Below are positions 23,059 to 35,969 of a DNA stretch of 64,000 nucleotides, piece by piece (position 1 is the stretch's first letter; each line of letters begins with the position of its first letter). Made by a program: the position numbers and the translations under genes. Below the pieces are notes generated by a model. That model had not been told where the DNA came from, made no database searches, and saw only the letters and a program-made list of their open reading frames with translations. The stretch comes from Actinomucor elegans (Eukaryota; Mucoromycota; Mucoromycetes; Mucorales; Mucoraceae): assembly GCA_026027325.1 (NCBI GenBank), contig JAMSLZ010000001.1, positions 2,666,001 to 2,730,000 on the forward strand, given 5' to 3'.

Positions 23059-24578
23059 TTAAGCAGCGTAGCCCTTTGCAGAGAATCTCTCGTTGATAGA
23101 ACCGTCTCTGCGATCATCAACGCTTTCAAGTTGACCACCGACCAAGGTACCGACAGCATGGCCATCTGTAAGATTATCAACAGTTTCAACAGTAACATCA
23201 GGGACTGTCCAAGAGACAACATAAGAAAGAACAAGACCAACTACGTTAAGAGTAAAGATAATAATGAGTTGAGTCATGTAAGGGATCTGTTGAGATTCGA
23301 GTTGATTAGCAATAGCATTGGAAGCGTTTTGAATGGTTTTGTAGAAACCACCATAACGAGCAGCACGTTCCGTATCATTGGTCATTGTACCCATCAGCCA
23401 GTAAATGAAACCTTGATACATGAAATCAATGAGACCAAACAAGGCATATTCAATTAACAATCCAGGATATTGGCTGTCAAAGACATCAACTTTAACAAAG
23501 CCTGGAACTAGGACTGATTCACGAGTGAATCTTTGTTGAATCACTACAGCACCGACCCAAATAGCAACGATGAGAGCAAGTGTGATGGTATTACCATACA
23601 AAGCACGTTGTCTACGTGTACCGAGACGAGCAGCATCGAGGAACCAACCAAAGAGGCCAGCGCCGATGATTTGGAAGAGCCAGTACAACAAGTTATTGAG
23701 TGAACGGGCACGAATGGACATGTAACCGGGAGAGTTGAAGACGTTGAATTGATAGGTGTAGAACCAGTTAGAACCTGCAAAAAGAGGGATTAAGATGAGC
23801 ATACGCCAGTCCTTGAAGAGCTTCAGGACTTCAACTGTTTCACGCTTCCAGTTGGAAAATTTGTGGAGAGAAACTTGAGATCCATCGGCACGAATAACCT
23901 TGTTGGCAGGAAGAAGGGCAAGAGTCAACATAGCACCGAAAGTCATAATGACCATGAAAGCAATGTAGGTGGAAATCTTGACTTCAGACTTTTCACCAGA
24001 GTTCCATTCATTACCAAGAGGAATAGCAGCACCAAGGGTAGCACCGCTATTTAATTGAAAGGTTAGTTTTCTTGTAACATTGTAGAGATGATATAACTTA
24101 CAAGTTGAAAACCATCCAAAAGAGAGAGAAGGCCTTACCTTTGTCTTGTTCAGAAGGATAAGACATCATGATACCTGCTTGAGCAGTCCATAAGAAACCG
24201 GCGCCAACACCAAGAATGGCACCAGCAACAATAGTAAAAGCTTCAGAGGCTGAAAGGAAAGAACCAACATAAAGTACATAAGTAAGAGCAGAGGGAATAA
24301 GAACACGATGGCCGAAAATGTTGTAACTGTCAAAATAAAAAATGAGTTAGATCAAGAATGAATCAATTGTGTATCATAACATACACAGGAGCACCAACTA
24401 ATGAACAAAGAGTAAAAGTGACAGCTAAAGCGGTACCGCCATCAGTAGCAGCTTTGGTGGAAGATTGACCTTGTGCACCGAGACCACTGAGGGCGTTAAA
24501 CATACCAGGACAGCAGAAACAGATCATACCGACGAGGAAGATCTGGAATACTGGACTACTATAGCGAAAGAGACGCAT
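23059..24578 (-). CDS. UNC-93-like major facilitator membrane protein
   Basis: Three exons on the minus strand: 24385-24578, 24102-24326 and 23059-24046, giving 468 residues. The protein is an integral membrane protein with about eleven hydrophobic segments. The N terminus carries RYSSPVFQIFLVGMICFCCPGMFNALSGLGAQGQ, the hallmark opening of UNC-93/DUF895 proteins, and later FAGSNWFYTYQFN, GWFLDAARLGTRRQRA and IYWLMGTMTND fit the same family; the C-terminal 50 residues are polar. Animal UNC-93 regulates a potassium channel, while the fungal members have no established function and look like transporters. Introns are 55-58 nt. Two joints give the family strings PVYNIFGHR and FGATLGA, which supports the model. 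The gene lies alone between two long spacers. Confidence 0.9.
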
Positions 24579-26070
24579 ATTATTATATTATTCTGAAGTT
24601 ACTATTGTTGATTTGGTCAAGTTTATTTGATAATAAGTGTAAATTAAAGAAAGTATGAGATTCGGTAAGATAAAGATAAAGAAAAAGAAAAAACAAAAAA
24701 AAGAGAATCTCTTCAAATTAATCAAGAGTTTATATACTAACTAGAAGGAAAAAACTTAGTAGTGTACTACCATACCAAAAGAACGGCAAGGATTGTGCCG
24801 TCAAAAGAACAAATGCGTAAAAGGGTCTTTATGGCAAACCTTTATAAGTACAATGTTTTTTATTACTGCAAAGATGTTTCTGTTCTCACTTATGGCTGTT
24901 CCATGGAATGATTTACCTGAGCTTACCATAAATGAATTAGTGATACTATTAAAAATCCTATAATCAGGATTCCGCCAATAGAAAACGAAACGTTGAAGTA
25001 AAATCGGATTCATTCTTTATCTTTTAGAACAAAGTATTACATTATCTACCTATTCATTTAGTTTGCAGATATAGAACATGTTCTTCTGTTTCTCGTACTT
25101 ACTGTTATGGCTACACGATGTGATTGGTGTAAGGTTACTGCTTTTTCATATTAGTAAAGGCACGCGACACAGTAACAAATCATACAAATAATTGAAAGAT
25201 CGTATAACGCTTGTAGTTTAGTGTAATCGCATTATTCTGAGACTTTTAGCATATGTTGTAACTTGATAACTCTCGCAAGATCATCCTATCACTGGAGAAA
25301 AAAAAATAGACTGTATAATAAAAGTATATTTTTGTTTTCCTCTTCTAGAGTATGTCTACTTGAATGTATAGTTATGACAGGCAATTCTACTAGAAAAGCC
25401 GCGGATTTCTTTATTGTTGTCCCCCCCCCCCCTGAAAATCACTTGTACATGGCACTTATGTCTGATATTGATCCAGAAGCGAGTTTGTGATTTTAACAGA
25501 CATCATAAGTAAAGGATTGAATCGCCTCTACAAAGTCCATACATCAACATAAAACAACCACTGGTATTCGCCTATGTGGACAATCAATTAAGAAAGTTTT
25601 CTATTAGAAAAATATGCTATCCTCTGTGATATTTTCCTTGGAATTCATTGATATATCTCGGTTAACTGTTTGATCTGGAGTACACACCACGTAATTGAAA
25701 TTCAATTGCCGAACAATCTCCGATAATCAATGTATAATAGCTTCCAGAGCTCGTTTAAGTTGGCGTGTAGCTACCGAACCAAAATCATTGAAAAAACCAA
25801 AATTATTTCTATGTGTTTCCCGAAGACTCAAAATATACAATGATTACTTGTTGAGCAAGATCTAAGTGTGTCATTCTAAGAGCAATTTATTTGAACCATC
25901 GCCAACGAATGAAAACACTCAATGTTTTCCGTGCGCTTTAAATGAAAACGCTTGGTTACCTAGCTGCACTGAATACTCAGAGTCGGTCCTACTTTGGAGA
26001 ATCCAATAAAAAAAAAGGGCGATTCTCTTTTGATTATGCTCTAAGGTTTATTATAAAATTGCTCTAAATA
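24579..26070. other. Intergenic region, nothing recognised
   Basis: About 1.5 kb. Two frames of 70-75 codons (24801-25013 minus, 25263-25490 plus) are unsupported; the second crosses a homopolymer run of C at about 25422-25433. This stretch should hold the UNC-93-like gene promoter. Confidence 0.5.
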
Positions 26071-28824
26071 TTATCTTTTTTCAGTAGCTTTGTATTTGAT
26101 AAAGGCCACCAAGTTCATCAAGGCTTCATCGCATCTGTTTCTTAAATCAAAATTTTTTCGTCGATCCGTAGCTTTAACCTATTTATAAATAATTCATATT
26201 CAGTTCCATGGAACCAACGAACAATGAGAAGATTAGTTACCATAGATTTGAAAGCGGGCAAAATCTGCTTCAGCTGGTTATTGAATTTGCCTTGCACATA
26301 GACAGGCGTATCATAATCAAAAGCGCAATCACTATAAACATCAAATATGAAATTTAAAGCTTCCACGGCAACGTCCGGTCGAGTTTGGCCAGTACCGATG
26401 TTACTCAAAACATCCATGATAAAAGTACCAATGTCCTACACAACAACAAAATGAGAATTCCAGAACACAAAAAAAGCACGACATTTTTTTTTCCAGCAGT
26501 GTAACATTTTACCTTGTTAGTATTGATATCAGCTTGTCTTATTGCAATGGGACCTAAACACCCTACAATTTTAACCTGCATAGACTCACTTTGAGAAGCT
26601 TTATATGCACCACATAATGAAGATACATGGGATGGTTCCAGAGGCTAATTAACAAAATTAGTATGAAACTTATTAGACACTCATTGACTTACAATACTAT
26701 CACCTAGCCCACGACCGAGAGCCCATAAACAACCCACAATAACTTCAAGAATATCATTACGATCTTCAGACTCAGGTGCAGACCCAATCACGTTGGCATT
26801 AGAAAATAACCAACTCCAAGTCTTTTGAGCATCTGCAAGATGTTCTTTAAACCAAAACTTGGATGGGACCTCATTCATTGCCAATAAAAAGTTGTTGAGA
26901 CATTCTAGAGCTCGTTGATGAGTAAGAGTCAAACCATGTGTCACACCAGGACAAAAAGTAGCATCTTGAGGGAAAGATAGCACAGTCGGGGTTGCAAGCT
27001 GGAGTAATTTTGGAAAAATCTTGATTGTAAAATTACTTAAAATGGGATTAGATCGAACTACCGCCTCATCCACTGCGGCAGAAGTACCGCCTACAAGGTT
27101 CTCAGCATCGCGCAGGTACTGGTCCACATTATCCTCATTGAGGTTATCTGTCATATCTTCAGCATCTTGGTCCTGTTCCATATCTTCACCAGCATCCTCC
27201 CAGCCATCTTCTATAAAAAGTGGTTAGTAAAACAGCTTTTAGTTTTGTTAGATAACATCTACCCTCAGTATCATCCTGTAAGCAAATGTCTGCCAATAAT
27301 TCCAAGGACAATTGTAAGGTAGTAAGACGTTCTTCGACATTTTCAATATATATCTATACAAAATCAAAGTGAAACCTATATAAGCAAGCTATTTTCAGGG
27401 CTCATGGTTACACGCTTACATCTCCTTTAGTAAGTGGTTGCTTAGGTTTGGCGGTAATCTCAGTGCTTTCATCGTGCTTGGTAACATTCTATAGGCATGT
27501 TTAGACTAATCCTTCTGTGTAGTCATGTACTTACACCACTATCAATAGCAAGCTTTGTTTCTTCAGCAGCCTTTTGGATATCAAACTCTAAAGAAGAGAT
27601 CAGAATGGGCAATACAGTCTTATTCAGCTCTCCAAGAGCGTCACGTTCATCGTCCCAAGATCCTGACAGTTGCACCACTTCTCGGACGTTCATTAATATA
27701 GCTGTTGTGTTGAGGGGGTACAAGATTAATGATTACGAATGCTTTGGTGTTGTAGGACATACCACAGGCCAATACGCGCACAAGCAACTTGTCTGGACTC
27801 TCAAACTTGGTCAAAATACTCAAAAGAGTCTGGACATATTCGGGATGGCTTTGGAATTCAATATAAATGTCCTTGTTGTCGTCTGTTAGCGTAGTTAAGC
27901 ATTGACCTATACAAAAGAATAAGCTTATGTTTTGTGTATTTTTTTTAAATTCATACCAGCAGCAACTACAACCCGGGTAGGACACTGATCTGCTGCAGAT
28001 AAGAACGAAATAAGAAAAGTAACAATGTTGAGACGGTTAATGGCTTTAATGTATTTATCAGAGGCTTCACTATATAAATGATAACACTCAGTATATCCTC
28101 ACAATTTTTACAAGTGTACCTTACCTTAAACTCCAGATGATATAGATAAAATTTTCAGCTACATCCCAGATAGAGGATCTTCTATCTTGATCTGCGGCAT
28201 CAGCAAGAGGTGCATCCTTGAGGACAAGATCAATGATATGTGAAATCTTTTTTTTTTTAAAAAAAAAGGATAAGTCTCTTAGGAGCCTTACGTTCACTCG
28301 GAAATTACCTGAGGCAGCATAGTGCTTAAAGGACTCAAAATGTCCTTGGAAAAATACTCCTGACAGACATTGGGATCAATCGAGCACAGATTTCTATATA
28401 ATATAAATCAGGTTTTTCGCCTCGAAGCAATTTGTACGCCTTTCTTTCTTACCTTAAAGTGCCCAAAGCTTCTTCTACAACTTCACGCGCTTCGTCATTC
28501 AACAATTTGATCAAACTACCAACGATACCTTTAGATAACAAAAGTTTCAGGTTGGCATCGCTAGCCATGATCAAGTTGGAAATACTGGAAGCTGCCCAAC
28601 CTCTTTCAGTGGCATCAAAAGACGATAACTACAATGTGTGCGTCAATACACCTAAGAGCGAGATCGTCTGTTACTTGTCTTTATACCTTCTCAACAACAG
28701 GTAACACTTGATCAGGCTGAAGTGTCATTTGCTGTTCGGCAATGCCTTGTTGAATACCGGCAGTAACTCGAGCGCCGAAAGCATTTACACGAGGCTTCAA
28801 CGTTTTTCTAGTTTGCTTTCCCAT
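26071..28824 (-). CDS. Syo1/HEATR3 homologue, transport adaptor for ribosomal proteins uL18 and uL5
   Basis: Thirteen exons on the minus strand: 28687-28824, 28453-28628, 28309-28393, 28125-28246, 27957-28069, 27763-27906, 27535-27701, 27420-27488, 27263-27353, 26693-27210, 26513-26644, 26241-26435 and 26071-26178, giving 685 residues with no frame break. The protein is made of ARM/HEAT helical repeats with an acidic insert (about residues 370-400, rich in Asp and Glu: EDGWEDAGEDMEQDQDAED). The N terminus MGKQTRKTLKPRVNAFG is basic and fits the nuclear-targeting tail of symportin Syo1, and the C-terminal block ATDRRKNFDLRNRCDEALMN fits HEATR3/Syo1. In yeast Syo1 carries Rpl5 and Rpl11 into the nucleus together, with the importin Kap104. 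Length matches human HEATR3 (about 680). The intron between exons 3 and 4 carries a T12-A10 palindrome next to its acceptor. Confidence 0.85.
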
Positions 28825-30585
28825 GGTTGTGGATCGAAGTGGTAGGGTTGAAAATGTCAAACTCGAATCTCGAAAAAATAAAAAAAAGCATCTTTAGGAC
28901 TGCTAAATGCACCATAGTTTTTGAAAAAAACAGACCTTAGTTTTGATTTGTCGCTAGAGCTTTATTGCAATTCATGATTGGTTGACGGAGTTTTTTGTCC
29001 CTTATGATTGGATCGTTGAAAATATTGATCTTGTATTATTTATAAAAGAACTACAAATATGTATACTTGAAATATAGTGCAAGCAGTCGTGTTACTGTTA
29101 GTAACTTTAACTATATGCTACATTATAAAGAAACGATATAAAGAATATCATCTTGAACCATCTTTTGGAGTTTCATTGACGGTCGGTGTATTAAACAATA
29201 TATTTTTTAACTTTTTTAGCTGAAGCTAACAATGTTTCTTGATTTGCTTTAATTTCATTTTTGATAGTAAAATCATGCAGTTACACAAAAAGTATTTCAG
29301 TAATATACTTGTCTAAAACAAAATTCTACGTAGAGCAGTACCAATAGCATTTACTATTTCTGTGAACCATGGGTTTATCTGTAAAAGTCAATATTTTGTG
29401 TGTTTAGGTATTCATTTACAATTCATATATTTTATATAGAATAGTTTTAAATATCATTGATCTTCTTAGACCTATGCTATTAATATACTATGGTTCTAAA
29501 ATGTTTTTATACCTTCAAATAAAAACGAGTAAGATGATACGAAAATTGAAAGTTGGTGCCAACGGCTATAGTCCAAAGGGTTTTCAATTTTCAGTAACTT
29601 TAGTAGATCTTGAGGTCAATCCTGGTTTAAATGCTGTATCTAATGACTGCATAGTGCATATTAAATATACTACCACGCTTGACTAGAAATGCCATTTAAA
29701 TAAATTACATAGAGTACTTCATAATATAAAGATTAATATTAAATTACAATAAGTATATCCTAATATACAGCTATAATACTAAATTACATAATGTTTCATG
29801 AGTTAGTAGAACTGTATTTTCTCCGCAGATCCCAATGAAACGTCGTGTTTGAATTGCAGTCTATACTCTGAATGAAATGACGGACCTATTAATACGATTT
29901 ATTATGCTAGGTAGCAAATGGATACATTATATTTATCTACTATTAGTAATAAGTTGTATGGATCCCAAATATGAATTGACCACAGCTAGATCTCTCGACC
30001 AATTTCTGTCAAATGCCACAATTGATTGGTAGCTCATGCTCAGAATGAGCAGCCACATCTAATAGAGTTCTACAAAAGAAGACATACTTTTATGTGATAG
30101 TAACTAACAGTACAATGTTATTGTGACGGCTTATAGATAGAGAATTTATTAACAGAGTTTCACAACTGTGCATCAAAATGATGTAAAGTCCTGCCACTGT
30201 ATTAGGACCATGCTTTGACAGCAACCAAGTTATTCTCTATTTTTTTCCCCAACAACTATGAGCCTTTAATAGTCTAGAAATAGACCATATCTCTTCCTTA
30301 TGGTAGATCTAACGCACAAACATTAAGCAGGAATGTAGAAATTATGGGTATATAGTGTGACAAATTGCCTGTTATATGCGTAGAGCTGAATTGGAACTCT
30401 AGCTCATTGGACTCAGTCACAAGGGGTGGAGATATGCAACTTGCTATAATTAATTCAATGTGTATTAGAAAAAGATATACGCAGCAAGAGACAAAAGAGT
30501 TAAAAGATTAAAGGCATTTTTATTTGTTCTTGTTCTCTTTTTCACACACACACGCGCGCGTGTACTTTGGGCTTTTCCCTTTATC
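28825..30585. other. Intergenic region with one short palindromic repeat copy
   Basis: About 1.75 kb between the divergent Syo1 and Atg13 genes. It holds a copy of the dispersed palindromic repeat at 29987-30072. The frame at 29474-29686 resembles nothing known. Just before Atg13 there is a CA/CG dinucleotide tract (30545-30561) in the presumed 5' UTR. Confidence 0.6.
29987..30072 (+). repeat. Dispersed ~85-bp palindromic repeat, copy R1
   Basis: The copy reads TAGATCTCTCGACCAATTTC, then GTCAAATGCCAC, GATTGGTAGCTCATG, CTCAGAATGAGCAGCCACAT and CTAATAGAGTTC. The same order of blocks occurs in the copies near 36.6-37.2 kb and 61.7-62.0 kb. The block CTCA..TGAG is a small palindrome. Confidence 0.75.
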
Positions 30586-33500
30586 ATGACAAAGCCTACT
30601 TCCAGTTCGTATTCTACACCCAGGCAGAATAAACCATCCGACTCTATTTCGACTACAAGTTTGTCGAGAAGTTCGTTAAACTCATCGTCAACTTCATCTC
30701 TCTCACCTTCAACTTCTGTTCTGTTAACTCGACCCACACCGGGTGGAAGCACTTCTCGGAGCAGCAGTTATCGTAAAGGACAACCCTCTCCTATCGTACC
30801 GCAGCCTTCTTCCTCGTCTCTTTCGACTACTGCCAACACCAGAAACACCAAATTAGAACAGATTATTCAGGTAGGACGATATAGATAATAACAAACAATC
30901 CTTACCAACACAGCTTTTGATATAGAACTTTTATACCAAAACTGCGCACATTATCATACAATCAAAGATACCAAATTCAAAACCAAAGACCTCAAATACT
31001 ACCACAGGAAGACGAAAACTGAACAAATGGGTAAGATTACATATAAAATTACTGCGAACAGGAACTCACTGGTTGTTTTCGCCTAGTTTAATATTACTAC
31101 CAACGACTGTGATCAACTGAAAGAAGAACTGAAGTTTTGGAGATCCATTGTGAAATATCAGCAAGAGGAAGAATCACCACCACTGATCATTGATATCTAT
31201 GTAGAAACTACAGAGCCGGAGCTATTGCAGGAAGGCGATGATATTCATGGCTGGCACCGTTTGGACCTTGGGTTACAGCAAAATGATATTCAACGTATAT
31301 TGATCGAATCATGGACTTTGTCTTTAACGTAAGCATAATAGTAGAGTACTTTAGGCTTATGAATTCCTAACTTTTGTTTAGCCATCCTCTGCCAAATTTC
31401 CCTGTTGATTTGCCAAATTTGTATAAACGATCCATTGTTTTCTTTCGTTCTCTACATTCACTGGTAAAGCTGCTTCCTAGCCATCAACTACATCGAAAGC
31501 TGAGAGGGCGTGAAAGTGAGCTGTCTTTGGGCTATAGATTATCGACGAGTCGAACTAGTCCAAATGATGAAATTCCATTAGGTATTTAACTATACAAGTA
31601 ACTAGCGCATAGATGACGCTAATTTGCATGATAGATCACCCTCTTACAAATATCGATACAACTCAGTTGTATGTTTTCAAAGACATAGTGACACCATTAG
31701 GGTAATTTCTCAACAATGAATCATGAACTGAATAAGACACTGATATTGACTTAGTATAGTACCTTCAAACTACAGTTGACATATCGTGAACACTGTCAGT
31801 TTGACACAAAAGAGGAATCACCGTTACAAGGTATAGGCGTCGAAGAGAACTTCTTTACGCCTACCATGACAAAATACAGGCAAGAACGAACGAAAGAGGT
31901 AAAGTATAATACCGTGATAAGTTAATTATTTGATTCTGGAGCTCATGATAAATGTAGACCCAAAATGCAGAACACACTACGAAGCCTGTTCCAGTGTACC
32001 CTACTACTTCCAGTACTACTTCTGCCCGTAGTCGATTGCAATCTTATCGTGGCACTCTCACACCTAGCCGCAGCATTTACCCTACAGCTTCTACATCTTC
32101 TACGACTACTACGACTACTACGTCGTTAGAAAGACGCATCTCTGCGCCATTGGTATCACCTTTTAAATCACCTTCTTTATCATCTTCGCCCCAAGCAGAA
32201 CTGATGTGTAACTATTATGAATCCAAATAAGTATTTTCTTTTACTAAGCAAGTGTATATAGATGCCACTACGCATTCGCGTTCGCAAACGCCTGAGAGGC
32301 AAGTGAAACAAGAAAGTTTTGGCCGCAAGACGGAATTTTCGTCTAGTTTTGAAAAGTTTTACAAAAGCGGTAGCACCAACAGTAGTGCGAGTAGTCATAT
32401 TCAAAGGACTGGATCGTCTACAAATGTGATACCTGCTGATTTGACGGGTACTAGTATGACAAGAAGATGGTCACGAACAAGTGATCATAGCTCTATCAAT
32501 ATGGTGAGATATATTTTATACATTGCATGATATAGATTTTAACTAGATATCATCTATAGGAGTCAGAAGAAGATGAAGAAGATTTAGAAGATTTTTTGAA
32601 GCTTGTTGGTGCTAGACAAGAGCTGAGACTCTTTCAACAGCATTCCTCGCAACTGAACTTCCAAAGTACGAAGCCTCAAGTTGAACAAAAGATAGATCCA
32701 CAGCAGCAGCAGCAGCAGCAATCACAAGAGATCGATAAAGATACTACTGTAATAACAAAACCAGATCAAATGACTTATTAAGAGCTAACTGGCTAATTAT
32801 GTATTTCTCTATATAGAAGTCCTTGTCTCATTTCAGAAATATCCAAGAAACACATAGCATCTTGTCTGATTCCATGTCCTTTAGTCAAAACCAACTTGCC
32901 CGACCTTCTTTTGAGCAGCTCCAACAACAAAGCTCATACGATCCCACATCCCTCCCGCTCACTACCAAGGGGTCCAACCTTCCTACTAACCCTTCCCCAC
33001 TTCAAACTGAGTCAGTAGTAGCTATCCATCCGACTGCAATGCCAATCTGTCACCGTCGACACAATTCTTGCCAATCTTTTCATTCTAAATCGATCGAGAC
33101 ACCCAATGATGATGAATTTTTCAGTTATCCTCGTGGCCAGCCTCACTATCAATTAACAACTCGACTTCGCGATGATGTTGTAACGTTATCACCACTCAAG
33201 AACAGACAGGTACTACCTGCGGCTCCGCCCAAACTACCTATGCGACATAATGAAAGTAGTGGAGCCATGGATGATGATGATTCATTGGTATTTGAAATGA
33301 GCGAGTTGAATGGCTGTGAAGATACTACGACGGCAGTACCATCAACAGGTGAATGTCTCTACTATGGCAAGAGAATGGATCAAAAGGAAGATTTTTTGCA
33401 GAGATTAAAAAATGCAACCAAGATAAAGGTAGGAATAGACGAAGAGGATGGCATCATGCGACGCGCCCTAAGTAGTGAAGGTGTAGCAGCCATGGTTACC

Positions 33501-33635
33501 ATTGAAGACGCAATGAGTGATACTAGCTCAAAGAGTGATCCAGTCATGACTTCGTTGAGATATAAAGCAAATCACTCCCAGCAGCAGAAACAAGAAGGGA
33601 CAGATTTAACTCGCCGTTTGTTTTTTGGTGAATGA
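30586..33635 (+). CDS. ATG13: Autophagy protein Atg13
   Basis: Ten exons: 30586-30870, 30926-31030, 31087-31328, 31382-31581, 31635-31701, 31760-31898, 31958-32207, 32262-32503, 32560-32748 and 32817-33635, giving 845 residues. After a Ser-rich N-terminal extension of about 90 residues comes the HORMA domain (about 91-325): KLEQIIQNFYTKTAHIIIQ, WFNITTNDCD, the ELLQEG and HRLDLGL blocks, LYKRSIVFFRSLHSLVKLLP, and a final strand region FKLQLTYREHC. The long tail is disordered, with Ser/Thr runs, a CAG-coded polyglutamine tract (about 32700-32720), an acidic patch EEDEEDLEDF, and FSYPRGQ and FEMSELNGCED stretches that may bind Atg1, Atg17 or Atg8. Atg13 is the regulatory subunit of the Atg1 kinase complex at the phagophore assembly site, phosphorylated by TORC1. 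The last intron starts GTAATA at 32749; reading through would stop 11 codons later. Confidence 0.85.
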
Positions 33636-33841
33636 TAATCTTTTTTTTTTTAAAAAAAAAAATATGAACATGGGATAATGAGCGATACTTGAGCGATTCG
33701 TAACAAATTAGCTATGCTATCTAGGCTCTACACTATTATTACCACTATAATATTCGTATGGACTTGAACTAACGGAACAATAAAACGAAATACAACATTG
33801 GTATTCTGTTTTCGTCTTTCTTTCTAACTTGTATCTCTGGT

Positions 33842-35444
33842 ATGCTGTCTATTTACTTGATTCTCTTTTTCGGAAGTTTATGTAGCAACGTGGCAATAGC
33901 ATTATCAGTACCTCGAGAAGAAGAAGCTTTATGTTTGGACAGCCATTTTGATGCATCCAGTAACAATGGTCATCAGGTGCATAAATGGACTCCATGCAAA
34001 TGGAAAAGCCAGGACATTGTGTTTAATAAGCCATCATATCTCCGATTCTCTACAGATAATAATTTAGCACAAGAAACAACATCAGCACCTTTCGATATCA
34101 CATTCCATTGTCTTCATACTGCAAAAGATACCTGTCAAAAAGCAGAAAGAGCTTTTAATAAAGCAGCAAATATGATATCAAGCGTGGTTTTGTTCCGAGA
34201 ATCCGTTCGCGTCAATGCAACGCTAATGTCTTTTTGTCAAACAGGAGCTGAATGTGGTCAAAGTATAATGACGCTAGGTGGATCTTCGCCTGCTCGTGCT
34301 ATGCCTTTATTAAACAATGATGGAATGATGCGGCTGCATCCACAGGCCTTGGTCAAACAATTTGGATTGGCTGATCACCCAGCATTTGTGCCCTATGATA
34401 TATTGAGCGTATTCAATGCGGATGCTCCATTTTGGTTTGAAGTAAGTGGGATATATATATATATATACTAGCCATCCGTTCTATTCTCAAGTAACGAAAT
34501 TATTAGGAAGATGGTGTTCCGATTGAATCCAACCAAGCCGACTTTATGTTTGTGATACTTGTAAGTAGAGACACTTTACTTTTCCAAGATAAGGGGTAGC
34601 TAATGGTTATTAGCATGAGTTTATGCATGGCCTTGGGTTTTACTCAGGCTGGAACGAATATATCGCTACCAGTGCTCTAACACCAGATCCATCACCTTTT
34701 TTAGCCAACCAGCTGCTGCTCATGGTAAACCCGACTACCAACGCGCTTCATACGCATCAATTCCTAGAGAGTGCCATGGATCGTTTAATGACTGTATTAG
34801 AATACGATAATAACAATATACCTAGATCTTCTATATTAGTTTCAAGTTTGACAGCTCAGCTCAACAAGATTGACGCACGCACCATCACTGATCTTGTAAA
34901 ATCACCAGAGTTTGCGCCAGCTTTGCAAATGGATCGATTGGCAACCACATCAGGGTCGTTAGGCATCGAAATCTCTTTGGAAAAAGAGCCTATCGTGTTG
35001 GAGACCGGCCTCAACCCATTTCAGCCAGGCTCATCAGTTTCGCATGTGGCCTATGAAAAGTATACTCAGACGCCCGACTTTTTAATGCGCTTTATGCAAG
35101 ATCGAGGATTGACGTTAGCAGATGCAGTGAAGCGAGGTGGCGGACAAGGTCCTATTGGACCACTGTTACTAAGCGTATTGGAGGAAATTGGATTCGCTAC
35201 CATCAATAATCCAAACACTGTACCTCCACTCTTGATATTTCAACAGCAAGGCATGACGGATACGATTATTAATGAACTTGATAAACAAAGTCGAATCGAT
35301 AGAATACAGCATCAACACCGTCCAAACTCAACGGATCATCAACCGACATCATCTGGTCCCTCTGCATATAGTGTCATTCCGCAAAACATTTTGTTTTATT
35401 CTTGTGTTTTATCTGTATTTCTTTCTGTATCTGCTTTGAATTAG
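33842..35444 (+). CDS. Secreted, probably GPI-anchored HExxH metallopeptidase (metzincin-like)
   Basis: Three exons: 33842-34441, 34507-34560 and 34614-35444, giving 494 residues. The N terminus is a signal peptide (about 1-22, hydrophobic, ending NVAIALS) and the last 20 residues form a hydrophobic tail after a Ser/Pro-rich stretch, as in GPI-anchor signals. The zinc-binding motif HEFMHGLGF (His219, Glu220, His223) lies right at the third exon's start. Farther on SSVSH with His362 and PDFLM with Met376 stand where leishmanolysin-type (M8) metzincins have their third zinc ligand and Met-turn, followed by a LEEIGF block. Six cysteines in exon 1 can form disulfides. It should act at the cell surface or wall. 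I know no characterised orthologue; the M8-like assignment rests on motif order only. It follows Atg13 by 206 bp in the same direction and a TA run marks the start of intron 1. Confidence 0.7.
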
Positions 35445-35969
35445 TTACTGTAGTTTATTAAAAAAACATCAGATATCCCAGTTTTTTTTTTTATTAACCA
35501 CATCATCTTGCATTTTGATGAGGCAAAATCACTTGAGTGTAGCAAGGTTGGGTCTCTGTGTCCTACATCTGGTTTTTGAGCATAAAAAAAGTGCTGATGC
35601 TCCAACATTGTATCAGTAAAACATTTATAGCGTTCAGGAGTGTGTTGTACGGTATAACAATTTTTAAAGCAGCAGAGTTTTAAGACAATGCCATGAACTT
35701 TATTTTATCTTACAGTTATTAAATTTTTATATGAAGTATAGCAAAAAAAAAAAAAAAAAAGCATACAAAAATGTATTTTGGAAGTTGGTAAGCATAGTTA
35801 TATGGCAAACCTCACTTCTAAAATGGCACTTATACCGTCTAAAGCATGATATAAAGATACACTACCCACCAGGTTACTATCTCTATGGCTGTTTCCAAAC
35901 TTTACTAGCTGTTTGGGAGTTAACAAAGGGTACGCGCACGTATCATCGTTGTTGGATCCACGGTAATAT

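Noticed and set aside
23131..23457. 108-codon plus-strand frame
   Set aside because: It is antisense to the UNC-93-like gene and has no recognisable content.
25263..25490. 75-codon frame with a Pro run
   Set aside because: The Pro run is only a poly-C tract; no other support.
29474..29686. 70-codon plus-strand frame
   Set aside because: Isolated in AT-rich DNA, with no conserved motif or plausible neighbouring exon.
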